The position numbers were made by a program, and so were the translations under genes. DNA of 64,000 nt from Actinomadura rifamycini DSM 43936. GTDB lineage: Bacteria; Actinomycetota; Actinomycetes; Streptosporangiales; Streptosporangiaceae. Positions 42,677 to 51,007 of this stretch are shown here, one piece after another. Where the stretch lies: contig NZ_AULB01000008.1 of NCBI RefSeq assembly GCF_000425065.1, positions 310,001-374,000 on the forward strand. Direction: 5' to 3'. The notes beneath the pieces were generated by a model. The model worked only from the letters and a program-made list of their open reading frames with translations, did no database searches and had not been told where the DNA came from. Numbering within the stretch: position 1 is the stretch's first letter; each line of letters opens with the position of its first letter.

Positions 42677-43120
42677 TCAGCCGCCCGGCTTCGTCATCGT
42701 CGCCAGGGCCCGGTCGGGTTCCCAGTGGGCGCGCATGGACGTGACGAGGCCCGAGTCGTCGACCCGGTAGATCAGGACGCAGTCGATGGTCACCGTGGAG
42801 CCGTCGCCCATCGTCGTCGTGATCGTGGTGACGTTGGCGCAGGAGTCGCCGTTGGCGAACGAGTCGCGGATGTGGAACCGGAACTCGGCGACCGTCGCGA
42901 TGTTCTTGTCCCAGAACGCGGCGATGCCCTCGTGGCCCCGGTGGCCCTCGCCGGACGGGTCCATGAAGGACGGGCCGACGGGGTCTTCGAGGAGGACGTC
43001 GGGCGCGAACAGCTCCAGCCACGCGTCCTTGCGGCCGGCGAGGACGGCGGCCATGGACGCGCGGGAGGCGCGGCGGGCGGGGTGGTCGGCGTCCGGGGCG
43101 TCCCAGGTAACGGCTTCCAT
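42677..43120 (-). CDS. SnoaL/NTF2-like protein
   Basis: 147 aa single-domain protein with the cone-shaped NTF2 fold pattern: helix 1 (MAAVLAGRKDAWLELFAPDVLLEDPVG), GHEGIAAFWDKNIA and alternating strands to the end. Many relatives are ketosteroid-isomerase-like enzymes or scaffolds in sterol catabolism. A near-consensus KstR-like palindrome lies 9 bp upstream of the ATG, consistent with steroid control. No catalytic residues can be assigned confidently. Convergent with the multicopper oxidase. Confidence 0.83.
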   Translation of the reverse strand: MEAVTWDAPDADHPARRASRASMAAVLAGRKDAWLELFAPDVLLEDPVGPSFMDPSGEGHRGHEGIAAFWDKNIATVAEFRFHIRDSFANGDSCANVTTITTTMGDGSTVTIDCVLIYRVDDSGLVTSMRAHWEPDRALATMTKPGG

Positions 43121-43128
43121 GACCGAAC

Positions 43129-43142
43129 TGTAACCTGTTCTC
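43129..43142. promoter_or_regulatory. KstR-like operator before the SnoaL-like gene
   Basis: TGTAACCTGTTCTC keeps seven of eight fixed positions of TNNAACNNGTTNNA. On the minus strand the context reads CGAGAACAGGTTACAG, close to the longer KstR consensus CNAGAACNNGTTCTNG. It is centred about 15 bp before the start codon. Confidence 0.45.
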
Positions 43143-43158
43143 GTTTTGCCGTCGATGG

Positions 43159-44025
43159 TCAGCCCGCCTTGGCGATGACGGTCTCGGCGAAGCGTTCGAG
43201 GTGCTCCACCTTCTTCGCGAGGGGCTCGGTGTCCGGGCCCTTCCGGTACGGGTTCCGGAAGCCCACGATCACGTCGGTGACGCCCTTGTCCTCGAGCCGC
43301 TTCACGCCGTCGGGCGTGTAGGCGTCCATCGAGATCACGTGGATCTCGAACGGATCACCGGCCTTGCCCTCGGCCCGGCGGACGGCGTCGAGCCTGGCCA
43401 GCAGGGCGTCCAGGTCGTCGCCGCCGCCCGCGTGCATCCAGCCGTCCCCGCGGACGACCGCGCGGCGCAGCGCGGGCTCGCTGTGCCCGCCGACGAGGAT
43501 CGGGACGGGACGGGCCGGGTTGAGCTTGATCGCGGGAATGTCGAAGAACTCGCCGCGGTACTCGAAGTACTCGCCCGTCGCGAGCCCGCGCAGCACGTCG
43601 ATGGCCTCGTCCATCCGCTTCCCGCGGCGCTCCCACGGGACGCCCATCGCCCGGAAGTCCTCGGGCCACGGGCTCAGGCCGACGCCGAGGCCGAGGCGGT
43701 CGCCGATCAGCCCGACGATCGACATCGCCTGCTTGGCCACCAGGACGGGCGGCCGCACCGGCAGCTTGAGGACGAACGGGGTGAAGCGGATGCGCTCGGT
43801 CACCGCGCCCATCGCCGCGATCAGGGTGAACGTCTCGATGAACGCCTTGTCCTCGAGGAACTCCCGGTCGCCCGTCTCGGTGTACGGGTAGGAGGTGTCC
43901 GACTCCTTCGGGTAGATGAGGGAGTCGGCGACGGAGAAGCTCGCGTACCCGGCCGCCTCCGCCGCCCGCGCGAGCGGCAGGTAGTGGGACGGGTCGGTCA
44001 TGGCCTCGGCATAGGTGAACCTCAT
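43159..44025 (-). CDS. LLM-class F420-dependent oxidoreductase
   Basis: 288 aa TIM-barrel oxidoreductase of the luciferase-like family that uses F420 in actinobacteria. N-terminal MRFTYAEAMTDPSHYLPLAR, AEAAGYASFSVADSLIYP, the central GVGLSPWPEDFRAMGVPWERRGKRMDE and PVPILVGGHSEPALRRA match the TIGR03619-type subfamily. Substrate unknown; a sterol-related substrate is suggested by the KstR-like box at 44066 and neighbouring genes. ATG 44025. Probably a separate transcript from the SnoaL-like gene. Confidence 0.88.
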   Translation of the reverse strand: MRFTYAEAMTDPSHYLPLARAAEAAGYASFSVADSLIYPKESDTSYPYTETGDREFLEDKAFIETFTLIAAMGAVTERIRFTPFVLKLPVRPPVLVAKQAMSIVGLIGDRLGLGVGLSPWPEDFRAMGVPWERRGKRMDEAIDVLRGLATGEYFEYRGEFFDIPAIKLNPARPVPILVGGHSEPALRRAVVRGDGWMHAGGGDDLDALLARLDAVRRAEGKAGDPFEIHVISMDAYTPDGVKRLEDKGVTDVIVGFRNPYRKGPDTEPLAKKVEHLERFAETVIAKAG

Positions 44026-44065
44026 ACGATCCGTCCCGGGTCGACGACAGCTGGTCCGGAAATAC

Positions 44066-44079
44066 TAGAACGTGTTGCA
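44066..44079. promoter_or_regulatory. KstR-like operator before the LLM oxidoreductase
   Basis: TAGAACGTGTTGCA fits all eight fixed positions of TNNAACNNGTTNNA and lies about 40 bp upstream of the oxidoreductase ATG. Confidence 0.5.
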
Positions 44080-44133
44080 GTCCGGGGCCAGGGGCCCGCC
44101 CGTCCATCCCGACACGTCGGTCGGGGGACGAAG

Positions 44134-44565
44134 TCAACGCGCCGAGACGATCCGGCGGTAAGAGCGCATGTACGCGACGAGGCTCACCAACGAGACGATT
44201 CCGACCAGTCCCATGCCGAGGAACGGCAACTCGCTCGACACCTTGAGGGCCACGCCGGCGACCAAAGGCGCACCGGCCATGGCCGTGAGCACCCACGGAA
44301 GGACGGCTTCCTGGAGGGACGCCCCCAGCAGCGTCGCCTGGCCTGCACAGATAAGACAGAGGGTGCCCACGGCGGCCACCGCCGCCACGGCTCCCGGCAA
44401 CATGCCCGCCAGGGCCACCACCAGGGCGAGGATGCACCAACCCACGACGAACGAAGCGAAACCCGGCCCCGTCCTCCGCCAGAAGGCGCGGCGCGCCTCC
44501 GCCTTGACAGTGGACCGGGCCTGCTCAGGCCCCCATTCGCGAGGAACCACATCGATCTCGCTCAT
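44134..44565 (-). CDS. Four-helix membrane protein of the effector cassette
   Basis: 143 aa. A polar N-terminus (EIDVVPREWGPEQARSTVKA) precedes four hydrophobic segments and a short basic tail. No recognisable family. GGAGG stands 7 bases before the ATG, three bases after the stop of the tubby/LURP-like gene, so it is the last member of a four-gene operon (46771 to 44134). Might be an immunity-type or accessory membrane protein for the cassette, by position only. Confidence 0.7.
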   Translation of the reverse strand: MSEIDVVPREWGPEQARSTVKAEARRAFWRRTGPGFASFVVGWCILALVVALAGMLPGAVAAVAAVGTLCLICAGQATLLGASLQEAVLPWVLTAMAGAPLVAGVALKVSSELPFLGMGLVGIVSLVSLVAYMRSYRRIVSAR

Positions 44566-44568
44566 CTC

Positions 44569-45132
44569 TCACCCTCCGGACTTGATGTGAAAGATGATCG
44601 GGGCCGCGACCATGAGCGTGTGCATGGATGTGGAGAATCGGTAGTCGAGCCGCAGGATTCCGCGCTCGAACCGGCCGACGCGCCGCCCGTCCAGCGCAAC
44701 GAAGTCGCAGTGCCGATGCACCGGCTCCCCTTTTCGCGACTGCGCCTCCCACACGATCGTACCGAGCATTTCCTCGTTCACGTCGACGAAGCACTCCCGC
44801 GGGGACACACGCCTTCCGCGGACATCGCCGGCGATGCCCGTGATCCGCCCGATCATGCGATGGTCGGCGCCCGTCACGAAGATGATCGGCTCGCCCTCCA
44901 CCCGTTCGAGGAAGAACAGGACTTCACCGCCAGGGTCACGCACCTGAACGGAGAAAGCGGAGGTGTCGTACGCCTCGGAGAAGTCTCGACCGAAGGCACC
45001 GGCCCCCTCGCCACCGTGAACCGGTATCGCCTCGGCCACGAGCCGTCCGGCCGCGTCCACCACCTGGAAGTTGCGACGGCGGTTCTCGTAAAGCAGGACA
45101 GCGCGCTCGAAAAGGGCGGCACCTGAAGGCAT
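44569..45132 (-). CDS. Tubby/LURP-one-like beta-barrel protein
   Basis: 187 aa. The pattern NRRRNFQVVDAAGRLVAEAI, then DPGGEVLFFLERV, DHRMIGRITG, FDV-like ECFVDVNEE, and HCDFVALDGRRVGRFERG follows the LURP-one/scramblase-like (tubby superfold) arrangement of twelve strands around a central helix. It starts one base after the large effector-like gene. Roles for such proteins in bacteria are unclear; here the position next to a possible toxin suggests an immunity or membrane-targeting partner. C-terminal hydrophobic segment MHTLMVAAPIIFHI. Confidence 0.7.
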   Translation of the reverse strand: MPSGAALFERAVLLYENRRRNFQVVDAAGRLVAEAIPVHGGEGAGAFGRDFSEAYDTSAFSVQVRDPGGEVLFFLERVEGEPIIFVTGADHRMIGRITGIAGDVRGRRVSPRECFVDVNEEMLGTIVWEAQSRKGEPVHRHCDFVALDGRRVGRFERGILRLDYRFSTSMHTLMVAAPIIFHIKSGG

Positions 45133-45133
45133 A

Positions 45134-46438
45134 TCACTTGTCCCAGGGCGGGGTCTCGTCTACCTTTTGGACCCCTTTGCTCGGGTCCGAGAACACGGGT
45201 CGATCCATGGATCCCTGCGGCCCTACACCTTGCAACTTGTCCTCGAACCGCCCATCCTTGACACCACCTTCATAGCTCACTTTGTGACCGGTCTGCGAGT
45301 TCTCATAACCCGCATTCAGGCTACCTCCCTGGGGAGTCCAGTTCCCCTCCTCGTCCTTCTTCATGGCGAATTTCCCACCGCCGGTGACATTGTTCACACC
45401 TGCTGGGTCGAGTGGCACTTTTGCCTTGTACTCACCCTCGACCCCTTGCAGTCCATCTTTGTACTTCCCGCGCAGCGCGACCTCGTTCTCCACGTCCCCG
45501 CCAGGCGTGGCAGTGAATTTCGCACCGACCCCCAAACCCCATTCTCCGTCTTTATTTCGATCAGCGTCCATATCCACCTCCTTGAGCGGGAACCGCGAGT
45601 CCGGGGTGCGTCCCAGAAAAGCAAGCGGAGCGTTCGCGGCGTTCTGGAGGAGGTTGGCGCCGCCCGACTTGGCGCCGTTGGCGAAAGCCCGGTCGAACGC
45701 GGCGCCGGCGTCCTCGTTGCCGTGCTGGCCCTGGATGTCGGCGACGAAGGACGCGCCCCCGGCCAGGGCCGCGAGGGAGCCGGTGCCCGCGATCGCGCCG
45801 AGCAGCGCGGTCGTCACGTGGGTCACCGTCGCGGCGGTGCCGGCGAGCGCGAGGCATTCGGGGTACGCGACGACCGTGAACGCGGCGACGGCCAGCGCGT
45901 CGAGGTAGGCGGCCATGCCCATGGCGAAGACGGCGTAGCCGAACAGGGCCCAGGCGAGCGCGTACAGCGTGATGCACACCGCCATGCAGTAGTTGTGCAG
46001 GTAGTCGAGCTGCAGGCAGTACTCGCTCACCGTCGCGTCGTACGCGGTGCGGTCGTCCGACGCCCACGCGTGGTCCGGGATGCCGGACGCCAGCCGGCGC
46101 AGTTCGGTCGCGGCCGTCTCGAGCTTGGCGGCGGCGTCGCTCCAGCCTTCGGCGGCCTTGGCCAGGTTCTGCGGCTTGCCCGTGGTGAGTTTGAAGTCGA
46201 AGGCGATCATGAGGCCGGGCGGGAGGATGACTCCCGCCGAGGAGGCCATGAAGAAGGCCGCCTGCATCATGCCCTCGGCGCTGCCGAGGACGCCGCCCTG
46301 GACGTTGCCGCTGAGCAGCCCGCCGACCAGGCCCCCGGCGGCGGCGCCGCCGGCCGCCGTGCCCGCCGCGCGCCCGCCGGCCGAGCGCATCGGGGCGTCC
46401 GTGCGGGCTCCCGTTCCGCCTCCGGTCCGGGGCGTCAC
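45134..46438 (-). CDS. WXG-like secreted effector candidate with low-GC C-terminus
   Basis: 434 aa. Gly/Ala-rich hydrophobic start, then a helical hairpin (about 90-155: GWSDAAAKLETAATELRRL ... WASDDRTAYDATVSEYC) resembling WXG100-type type VII secretion domains, then several membrane helices (about 155-240). From residue ~275 the sequence changes to a Gly/Asp/Asn-rich, strand-forming module (GLGVGAKFTATPGGDVENEV ... GKFAMKKDEEGNW). DNA there is about 57% GC (45241-45420) against 78% at 45781-45840. This is the layout of a polymorphic effector with an exchanged tip. GTG start with GGAGG upstream. No toxin family recognised. Confidence 0.65.
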   Translation of the reverse strand: MTPRTGGGTGARTDAPMRSAGGRAAGTAAGGAAAGGLVGGLLSGNVQGGVLGSAEGMMQAAFFMASSAGVILPPGLMIAFDFKLTTGKPQNLAKAAEGWSDAAAKLETAATELRRLASGIPDHAWASDDRTAYDATVSEYCLQLDYLHNYCMAVCITLYALAWALFGYAVFAMGMAAYLDALAVAAFTVVAYPECLALAGTAATVTHVTTALLGAIAGTGSLAALAGGASFVADIQGQHGNEDAGAAFDRAFANGAKSGGANLLQNAANAPLAFLGRTPDSRFPLKEVDMDADRNKDGEWGLGVGAKFTATPGGDVENEVALRGKYKDGLQGVEGEYKAKVPLDPAGVNNVTGGGKFAMKKDEEGNWTPQGGSLNAGYENSQTGHKVSYEGGVKDGRFEDKLQGVGPQGSMDRPVFSDPSKGVQKVDETPPWDK

Positions 46439-46465
46439 CGGCCCTTCCTCCCGGCGGCTCCCGGC

Positions 46466-46771
46466 TCAGTGCTTCGCATTCGCCTGCTCCGTCTCGTGCC
46501 ACCGCTGGGCCGTCACGGCGAGCCTGCGGGCCATCTCGTCGGCTTCCTTCTTCAGCGCCTCGGTGTCCTCGAATCCGAACTGCGCCGCGATCGGGTAGGC
46601 GGCGGAGGCGAGGGACAGGGTGATGCTGAAATCGCCGCCCTCAAGGTTGTATACGCCATCGGCGTTGATGGCGTTCCTGGCCGCTTCGAGCATGCTGCAC
46701 ACATACTTCTCGACATCTTCGCCGTGTTTGGCGATCCATGCGGGATCTACCTTTTTCTCGCCCATACGCAT
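46466..46771 (-). CDS. EspC-like type VII secretion-associated small protein
   Basis: 101 aa, two long helices with a loop between (KKVDPAWIAKHGEDVEKYV ... ADEMARRLAVTAQRWHETEQ), the general form of EspC/WXG100 partner proteins; VDP near the start is typical of the EspC-like group. No signal peptide. First gene of a four-gene operon, 27 bp before the effector candidate, which is the usual order for secretion-partner genes. Two ATGs (46771, 46765) are possible. No ESX core genes are in the window. Confidence 0.62.
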   Translation of the reverse strand: MRMGEKKVDPAWIAKHGEDVEKYVCSMLEAARNAINADGVYNLEGGDFSITLSLASAAYPIAAQFGFEDTEALKKEADEMARRLAVTAQRWHETEQANAKH

Positions 46772-46907
46772 TCACCGCCCGCGGTCACGTCATCGACACG
46801 GCACCACTCGGCCCCGGCTTATGCCGCCCGAAGCGTAGCAGCGCTAACTATGGCTTTGCAGGCGGACGGAACGCCCGTCATGGCGGAGACGGGGCCGCAC
46901 ATGCCGA

Positions 46908-46937
46908 AGCGCCCCCGAAATGGCTGACGGGGGCGCT
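46908..46937. terminator. Hairpin terminator after the acyl-CoA dehydrogenase gene
   Basis: Perfect 10-bp stem AGCGCCCCCG / CGGGGGCGCT with a ten-base loop, 31 bp past the minus-strand stop. The rest of the 197-bp gap holds only the upstream region of the effector operon. Confidence 0.65.
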
Positions 46938-46968
46938 CGGGCGGGTGGCGTGGCCGAATCCGGCCGGA

Positions 46969-48111
46969 TCAGACGCCGAGGGAGCGGCCGATGATCTCTT
47001 TCATGATCTCCGTCGTGCCGCCGAAGATGGTCTGGATGCGGACGTCCTGGTACGCCTTCGCGATCGGGTACTCGGTCATGTAGCCGTAGCCGCCGTGGAG
47101 CTGGACGCAGCGGTCGACGACGCGCTTGAGCAGTTCGGTGTTCCAGTACTTGAGCATCGCCGCCTCTTCGGCGCTGAGCTCGCCCTTGCTCTCCTTGACG
47201 ATGCACTCGTCGGTGAAGGAGCGGGTGACGGTCAGCTCCGTCTTCATCTCGGCGAGCGTGAAGCGGTTGTGCTGGAACTTGCCGATCGGGCGGCCGAACG
47301 CCTCGCGCGTCTTGCAGTACTCGAGGGTCTGCTCGAACGCGGACTCCGCGGCGGCCTGCGCGGTGGCGCCGATGGAGAGCCGCTCGCGGGCGAGGTTCTG
47401 CATGAGGTAGATGAAGCCCATGCCTTCCTCGCCGAGGAGGTTCTTCGCGGGCACGCGGACGTTGTCGAAGAACAGCTCGGCGGTGTCCTGGGCGTGCATG
47501 CCGACCTTGTCGAGGTTGCGGCCGCGCTCGAAGCCGGCCATGCCGCGCTCGACGGCGAGGAGGCTGACGCCCCGGGCGCCGGCGGACGGGTCGGTCTTGG
47601 CGACGACGATGACCAGGTCGGCGAGGATGCCGTTGGAGATGAAGGTCTTCGAGCCGTTCAGGACGTACTCGTCGCCGTCCTTGATCGCGGTGGTCTTGAT
47701 GCCCTGCAGGTCGGAGCCGGCGGCGGGCTCGGTCATCGCGATGCCGGTGATCAGCTCGCCGGAGCAGTACCCCGGGAACCAGCGGGCCTTCTGCTCGTCG
47801 TTGCACAGCTGGCGCAGGTAGCCGCCGTTGATGTCGTTGTGGACGGAGAAGCCCGGGCCGTGCACGCCGGCCTTCGCGAACTCCTCGTTCATGATCACGT
47901 AGTACCGGTAGTCGGGGTTCCCGCCGCCGCCGAACTCCTCGGGCATGTCGATGCCGAGCAGGCCCTGCCGTCCGGCCGCCAGCCACACCTCGCGGGAGAC
48001 GACGCCGTCCTTCTCCCACTGCTCGTGGTGGGGCGCGATCTCCTTCTCGATGAAGGAGCGGACCATGTCGCGGAACGCCTCGTGCTCCTCGGTGAAGATC
48101 TCCCGTGCCAT
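46969..48111 (-). CDS. Acyl-CoA dehydrogenase
   Basis: 380 aa FAD enzyme for the first step of beta-oxidation. N-terminal helical domain (EEHEAFRDMVRSFIEKEIAP), FAD/substrate motif GIAMTEPAAGSDLQGI, strand domain with NGSKTFISNG, and C-terminal QIFGGTTEIMKEIIGR-type segment (IFGGTTEIMKEIIGRSLG) carrying the catalytic Glu. The pattern fits long/medium-chain or FadE-type enzymes. Divergent from a MerR regulator with a 23-bp palindrome between them, which probably controls both. Confidence 0.93.
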   Translation of the reverse strand: MAREIFTEEHEAFRDMVRSFIEKEIAPHHEQWEKDGVVSREVWLAAGRQGLLGIDMPEEFGGGGNPDYRYYVIMNEEFAKAGVHGPGFSVHNDINGGYLRQLCNDEQKARWFPGYCSGELITGIAMTEPAAGSDLQGIKTTAIKDGDEYVLNGSKTFISNGILADLVIVVAKTDPSAGARGVSLLAVERGMAGFERGRNLDKVGMHAQDTAELFFDNVRVPAKNLLGEEGMGFIYLMQNLARERLSIGATAQAAAESAFEQTLEYCKTREAFGRPIGKFQHNRFTLAEMKTELTVTRSFTDECIVKESKGELSAEEAAMLKYWNTELLKRVVDRCVQLHGGYGYMTEYPIAKAYQDVRIQTIFGGTTEIMKEIIGRSLGV

Positions 48112-48152
48112 CCGGCGGCCTCCCTCGATAAGTGACTACTGATACAGGGTTA

Positions 48153-48175
48153 ATGTAACACTGGTGGTGTCACAT
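48153..48175. promoter_or_regulatory. 23-bp palindrome between acyl-CoA dehydrogenase and merR
   Basis: ATGTAACAC-TGGTG-GTGTCACAT: nine-base arms with one mismatch. It ends 12 bp before the merR start and overlaps its leader, and lies ~40 bp upstream of the dehydrogenase start. Good candidate operator for the MerR protein. Confidence 0.55.
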
Positions 48176-48187
48176 GGAGGGGGCGGG

Positions 48188-48889
48188 ATGGAGCTGACCG
48201 TTGACCAGCTCGCCGCGCGGGCCGGGGTCAGTGTGCGGACGGTCCGGTTCTACGCGGGGCGCGGGCTCCTGCCGCCGCCGAGGCTGCGGGGGCGGACGGG
48301 CCTGTACGGCGAGGAGCACCTCGCCCGGGTCGAACTCGTCCGGGAGCTGCAGAGCCTCGGGCTGACGCTCGCGGCCATCGAGCGGCACCTGGAGAAGATC
48401 CCGCTGGACGCGCCGGTGGAGGACCTCGCGCTGCAGCGGGCGCTGCTCTCGCCGTGGGCGCCGGAGGAGGCGGAGACGCTCGACCGGCACGAGCTGGACC
48501 GCCGGGCGGGGCGGCACCTCGACGACGACGCGCTGCAGCGGCTGGAGGCGCTCGGGGTGCTGGAGCCGGTCTCCGCGGACGAGGTGCGGATCGTCAGCCC
48601 CGCCCTGCTGGGGGTCGGGGCCGAGCTGGCCGCGCTGGCGCTGCCGCTGGAGACGCTCGCCGCCGCCCACGCGGCCGTCGACCGGCACACGGCCGCGCTG
48701 GCGGCCGAGCTGCAGGCGGTGTTCCAGGACAGCGTGGTCCGCCCCTACCGGGAGGGCGGGCGGGCGCCGCAGGACCGCGCGCGGCTGATGGAGATGGCGG
48801 GACGGCTCAAGCCGCTGCTGATCCAGTCGCTGGTGACGTCGTTCCAGCGGGCGGTGGACGACGCGATCCGGCGGTCCACCGAGCGCTGA
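48188..48889 (+). CDS. MerR-family transcriptional regulator
   Basis: 233 aa. The winged helix-turn-helix is complete (TVDQLAARAGVSVRTVRFYAGRGLLPPP, then LYGEEHLARVELVRELQSLG), followed by a coiled dimerisation helix. The long helical C-terminal half (about 110 residues) is an effector-binding region with no Cys cluster, so it does not look metal-sensing. Start at ATG 48188 with GGAGGGGG upstream. Its divergent neighbour suggests acyl-CoA or fatty acid sensing, as for other MerR regulators beside acyl-CoA dehydrogenases. Confidence 0.9.
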   Translation: MELTVDQLAARAGVSVRTVRFYAGRGLLPPPRLRGRTGLYGEEHLARVELVRELQSLGLTLAAIERHLEKIPLDAPVEDLALQRALLSPWAPEEAETLDRHELDRRAGRHLDDDALQRLEALGVLEPVSADEVRIVSPALLGVGAELAALALPLETLAAAHAAVDRHTAALAAELQAVFQDSVVRPYREGGRAPQDRARLMEMAGRLKPLLIQSLVTSFQRAVDDAIRRSTER

Positions 48890-48903
48890 TCAGGGAGCGC
48901 CGG

Positions 48904-50442
48904 TCAGGACAGCTTCCACTCGGCGTCCTCGTAGTCGACGAGGCGGGGGTGGACGAGCGTGTTCGTTTCGACGTCGCGGGGGCCGCGGTCCCGCGGGAAG
49001 ACCTTCGCGGCCTCCAGGACCCGCCCGTCCAGGAAGCGGAGCCCCCGGACGTCCGGCGGGAGCGCGAGGGACGGGGGCTCGGTGCCCGGCTCCGCCAGGA
49101 CGAAGCCCCAGTCGCCGAAGCTCGGGACGTCCACGTGGTACGGGGTGGTCGCGAACCCGGCCGCGGCGATCGACGCGCGGATGCACCAGTACGAGTTCGG
49201 GGCGAAGTAGGGCGATCCCGACTGGACGACCATGCGGCCGCCCGGGGCCAGCGCCCGCTTCACCATCCCGTAGAACTCGACCGAGTACAGCTTCGCCGTC
49301 GCGACGTCGTCGGGGTCGGGCATGTCGACGATGATCGAGTCGAACTCGGCGCGGAGGTCGCGGAGCCAGTTGAACGCGTCGGCGGCGACGGTGGTGACGC
49401 GCGGGTCCTCGAACGCGCCGCCGTTCAGCTTCTCGATCGGGCCGTAGGTGCGGGCGAGCCGGACCATCGCGGGGTCGAGCTCGACGAGCGTCACCTCCCG
49501 GACGTCCCGGTGGCGCAGCACCTCGCGGAGCGCGAGGCCGTCGCCGCCGCCCAGGATCAGCACCCGGTCCCGCTTCCCGGCGAGCGCCGGGTGGACGAGC
49601 GCCTCGTGGTAGCGGTACTCGTCCACCGAGGAGAACTGGAGGTCGCCGTTCAGGAAGAGCCGCAGGTCGGCGTTGCCCGACACGGAGACCTTCCGCGTGA
49701 CGACGATCTCCTGGTACGGCGTGCGCTCCGCGACGGCGATCGGGTCGTTGTAGAGGGCCTGCCGGGCGGTGACCTCGAACCGGTCCGCGAGCGCGTACGT
49801 CCCGCCGAGGACGACGAGGACGGTCGCCATGCCGGCCCACAGCGCGGCGCGCGTCCAGCGGCGGAGCCGGTCGCGGAACAGCCACAGGACGACCGCGACG
49901 CCCGCCACCGCGTTGACGGCGCCGACCAGCAGGGCGCCCTTGATGTGCCCGAACGTCGGGAGGAGGAGGAACGGGAACGCGAGCCCGCCGAGGAGCGCGC
50001 CGACGTAGTCGGCGGCGAACAGGTCGGCGACGGCGCTGCCGGCGTCCTGCCGCCGGATGCGCTGCATGAGCGTCATCAGCAGCGGGATCTCCGCGCCGAT
50101 CAGCGCGCCGACGGCGAACGCGATAACGACCAGCACCGGCTCGTACACCTGGACCCACGCGAACGCCGCGTACAGCACCAGGACGGACAGCCCGCCGACG
50201 AGCGCGAGCACGCCCTCGATGACGGCGAACGCCACGACCGGGCGGCCCTGCAGCGGCTTGGCCAGCAGCGACCCGATGCCCATCGCGAACACCATGACCG
50301 ACAGGACGATCGACGCCTGCGTCACCGAGTTGCCGACCAGGTAGCTGCCGAGCGCGACGAGCGCGAGTTCGTAGACGAGCCCGCAGGCGGCGCACGTGAA
50401 CACTGCCGCGAGGACGAGCGCGCGGGCGACGCGCGCGGGCAC
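48904..50442 (-). CDS. Membrane spermidine synthase-like aminopropyltransferase
   Basis: 512 aa from GTG 50442. The N-terminal ~210 residues form seven membrane helices (ALVLAAVFTCAACGLVYELA at the start); the C-terminal half is a spermidine-synthase fold with ILGGGDGLALREVLRH (SAM-type loop), TLVELDPAMVRLA and VDMPDPDD. Such fusions are widespread in actinobacteria and not proven to make spermidine. The frame is open further upstream to a CTG overlapping the DUF350 stop (50568), adding a disordered 42 residues; the start is therefore open. It ends a run of five coupled genes with DUF4178, DUF2617, DUF4247 and DUF350. Confidence 0.85.
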   Translation of the reverse strand: MPARVARALVLAAVFTCAACGLVYELALVALGSYLVGNSVTQASIVLSVMVFAMGIGSLLAKPLQGRPVVAFAVIEGVLALVGGLSVLVLYAAFAWVQVYEPVLVVIAFAVGALIGAEIPLLMTLMQRIRRQDAGSAVADLFAADYVGALLGGLAFPFLLLPTFGHIKGALLVGAVNAVAGVAVVLWLFRDRLRRWTRAALWAGMATVLVVLGGTYALADRFEVTARQALYNDPIAVAERTPYQEIVVTRKVSVSGNADLRLFLNGDLQFSSVDEYRYHEALVHPALAGKRDRVLILGGGDGLALREVLRHRDVREVTLVELDPAMVRLARTYGPIEKLNGGAFEDPRVTTVAADAFNWLRDLRAEFDSIIVDMPDPDDVATAKLYSVEFYGMVKRALAPGGRMVVQSGSPYFAPNSYWCIRASIAAAGFATTPYHVDVPSFGDWGFVLAEPGTEPPSLALPPDVRGLRFLDGRVLEAAKVFPRDRGPRDVETNTLVHPRLVDYEDAEWKLS

Positions 50443-50564
50443 GCGGGACCGCCCGCCCGGCCCGGCCGTCTCGGCCGCGTGCCCGGCCGGGGGTTCGGAA
50501 ACGGGACGGGCCGCCTCGTCCGCGCCGGCGGCGGACGGGGCGGCCTCGTCGGGACCGCGGGACG

Positions 50565-50990
50565 TCAGGAGACCGCCCCGCACACGATCGCGGCGACGGC
50601 CAGGTCGGCGGCGGCGACGACCCACCCGGCGGGGTGGACGTGCTCGCCGCCGACGAGGATCGCGCCGAGTTTCCCGGGGGTCAGCACGTCGATCGCGTAG
50701 AACGCGACGATCATGATGACGATGCCGAGGACGCCGTACACGGCGGTGCCGAGCAGCCCGTCGCTCAGGTCGTCGTCGCTGGTGACGATCGCGGTGGTGA
50801 CGATCGCGCCGACGCCGAGGAGCTTGACGGCGAGCAGCAGCGCCGCGCCCCGGTTGCCCTCGGTCCAGATCTGCTGGCCGAGCCGGCCCGGGGTCGTCAC
50901 CTCGACGACCAGGTAGCCGAGCACCATCAGGGCCAGGCCGAGCGCTCCGTAGGCGAGGGTGGCGCCGCCGTCGTGCAGGATGTCGTTCAT
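50565..50990 (-). CDS. DUF350 membrane protein
   Basis: 141 aa with four hydrophobic segments. The repeated pattern LALMVLGYLVVEVTTPGRLG and MIVAFYAIDVLTPGKLGAIL (helix then D/E-x2-TPG) is diagnostic of DUF350/YjfL, a duplicated two-helix unit. Function unknown. Lies between the DUF4247 gene and the spermidine-synthase-like gene; this order recurs in actinobacterial genomes as far as I recall, so the proteins probably act together at the membrane. Confidence 0.87.
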   Translation of the reverse strand: MNDILHDGGATLAYGALGLALMVLGYLVVEVTTPGRLGQQIWTEGNRGAALLLAVKLLGVGAIVTTAIVTSDDDLSDGLLGTAVYGVLGIVIMIVAFYAIDVLTPGKLGAILVGGEHVHPAGWVVAAADLAVAAIVCGAVS

Positions 50991-51007
50991 CGGTAGCTCC
51001 TAGCTCC

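Noticed and set aside
48168..48174. TGTCACA, the ECF41 -35 element, upstream of merR
   Set aside because: It is part of the 23-bp palindrome and no CGTC follows at a suitable distance.
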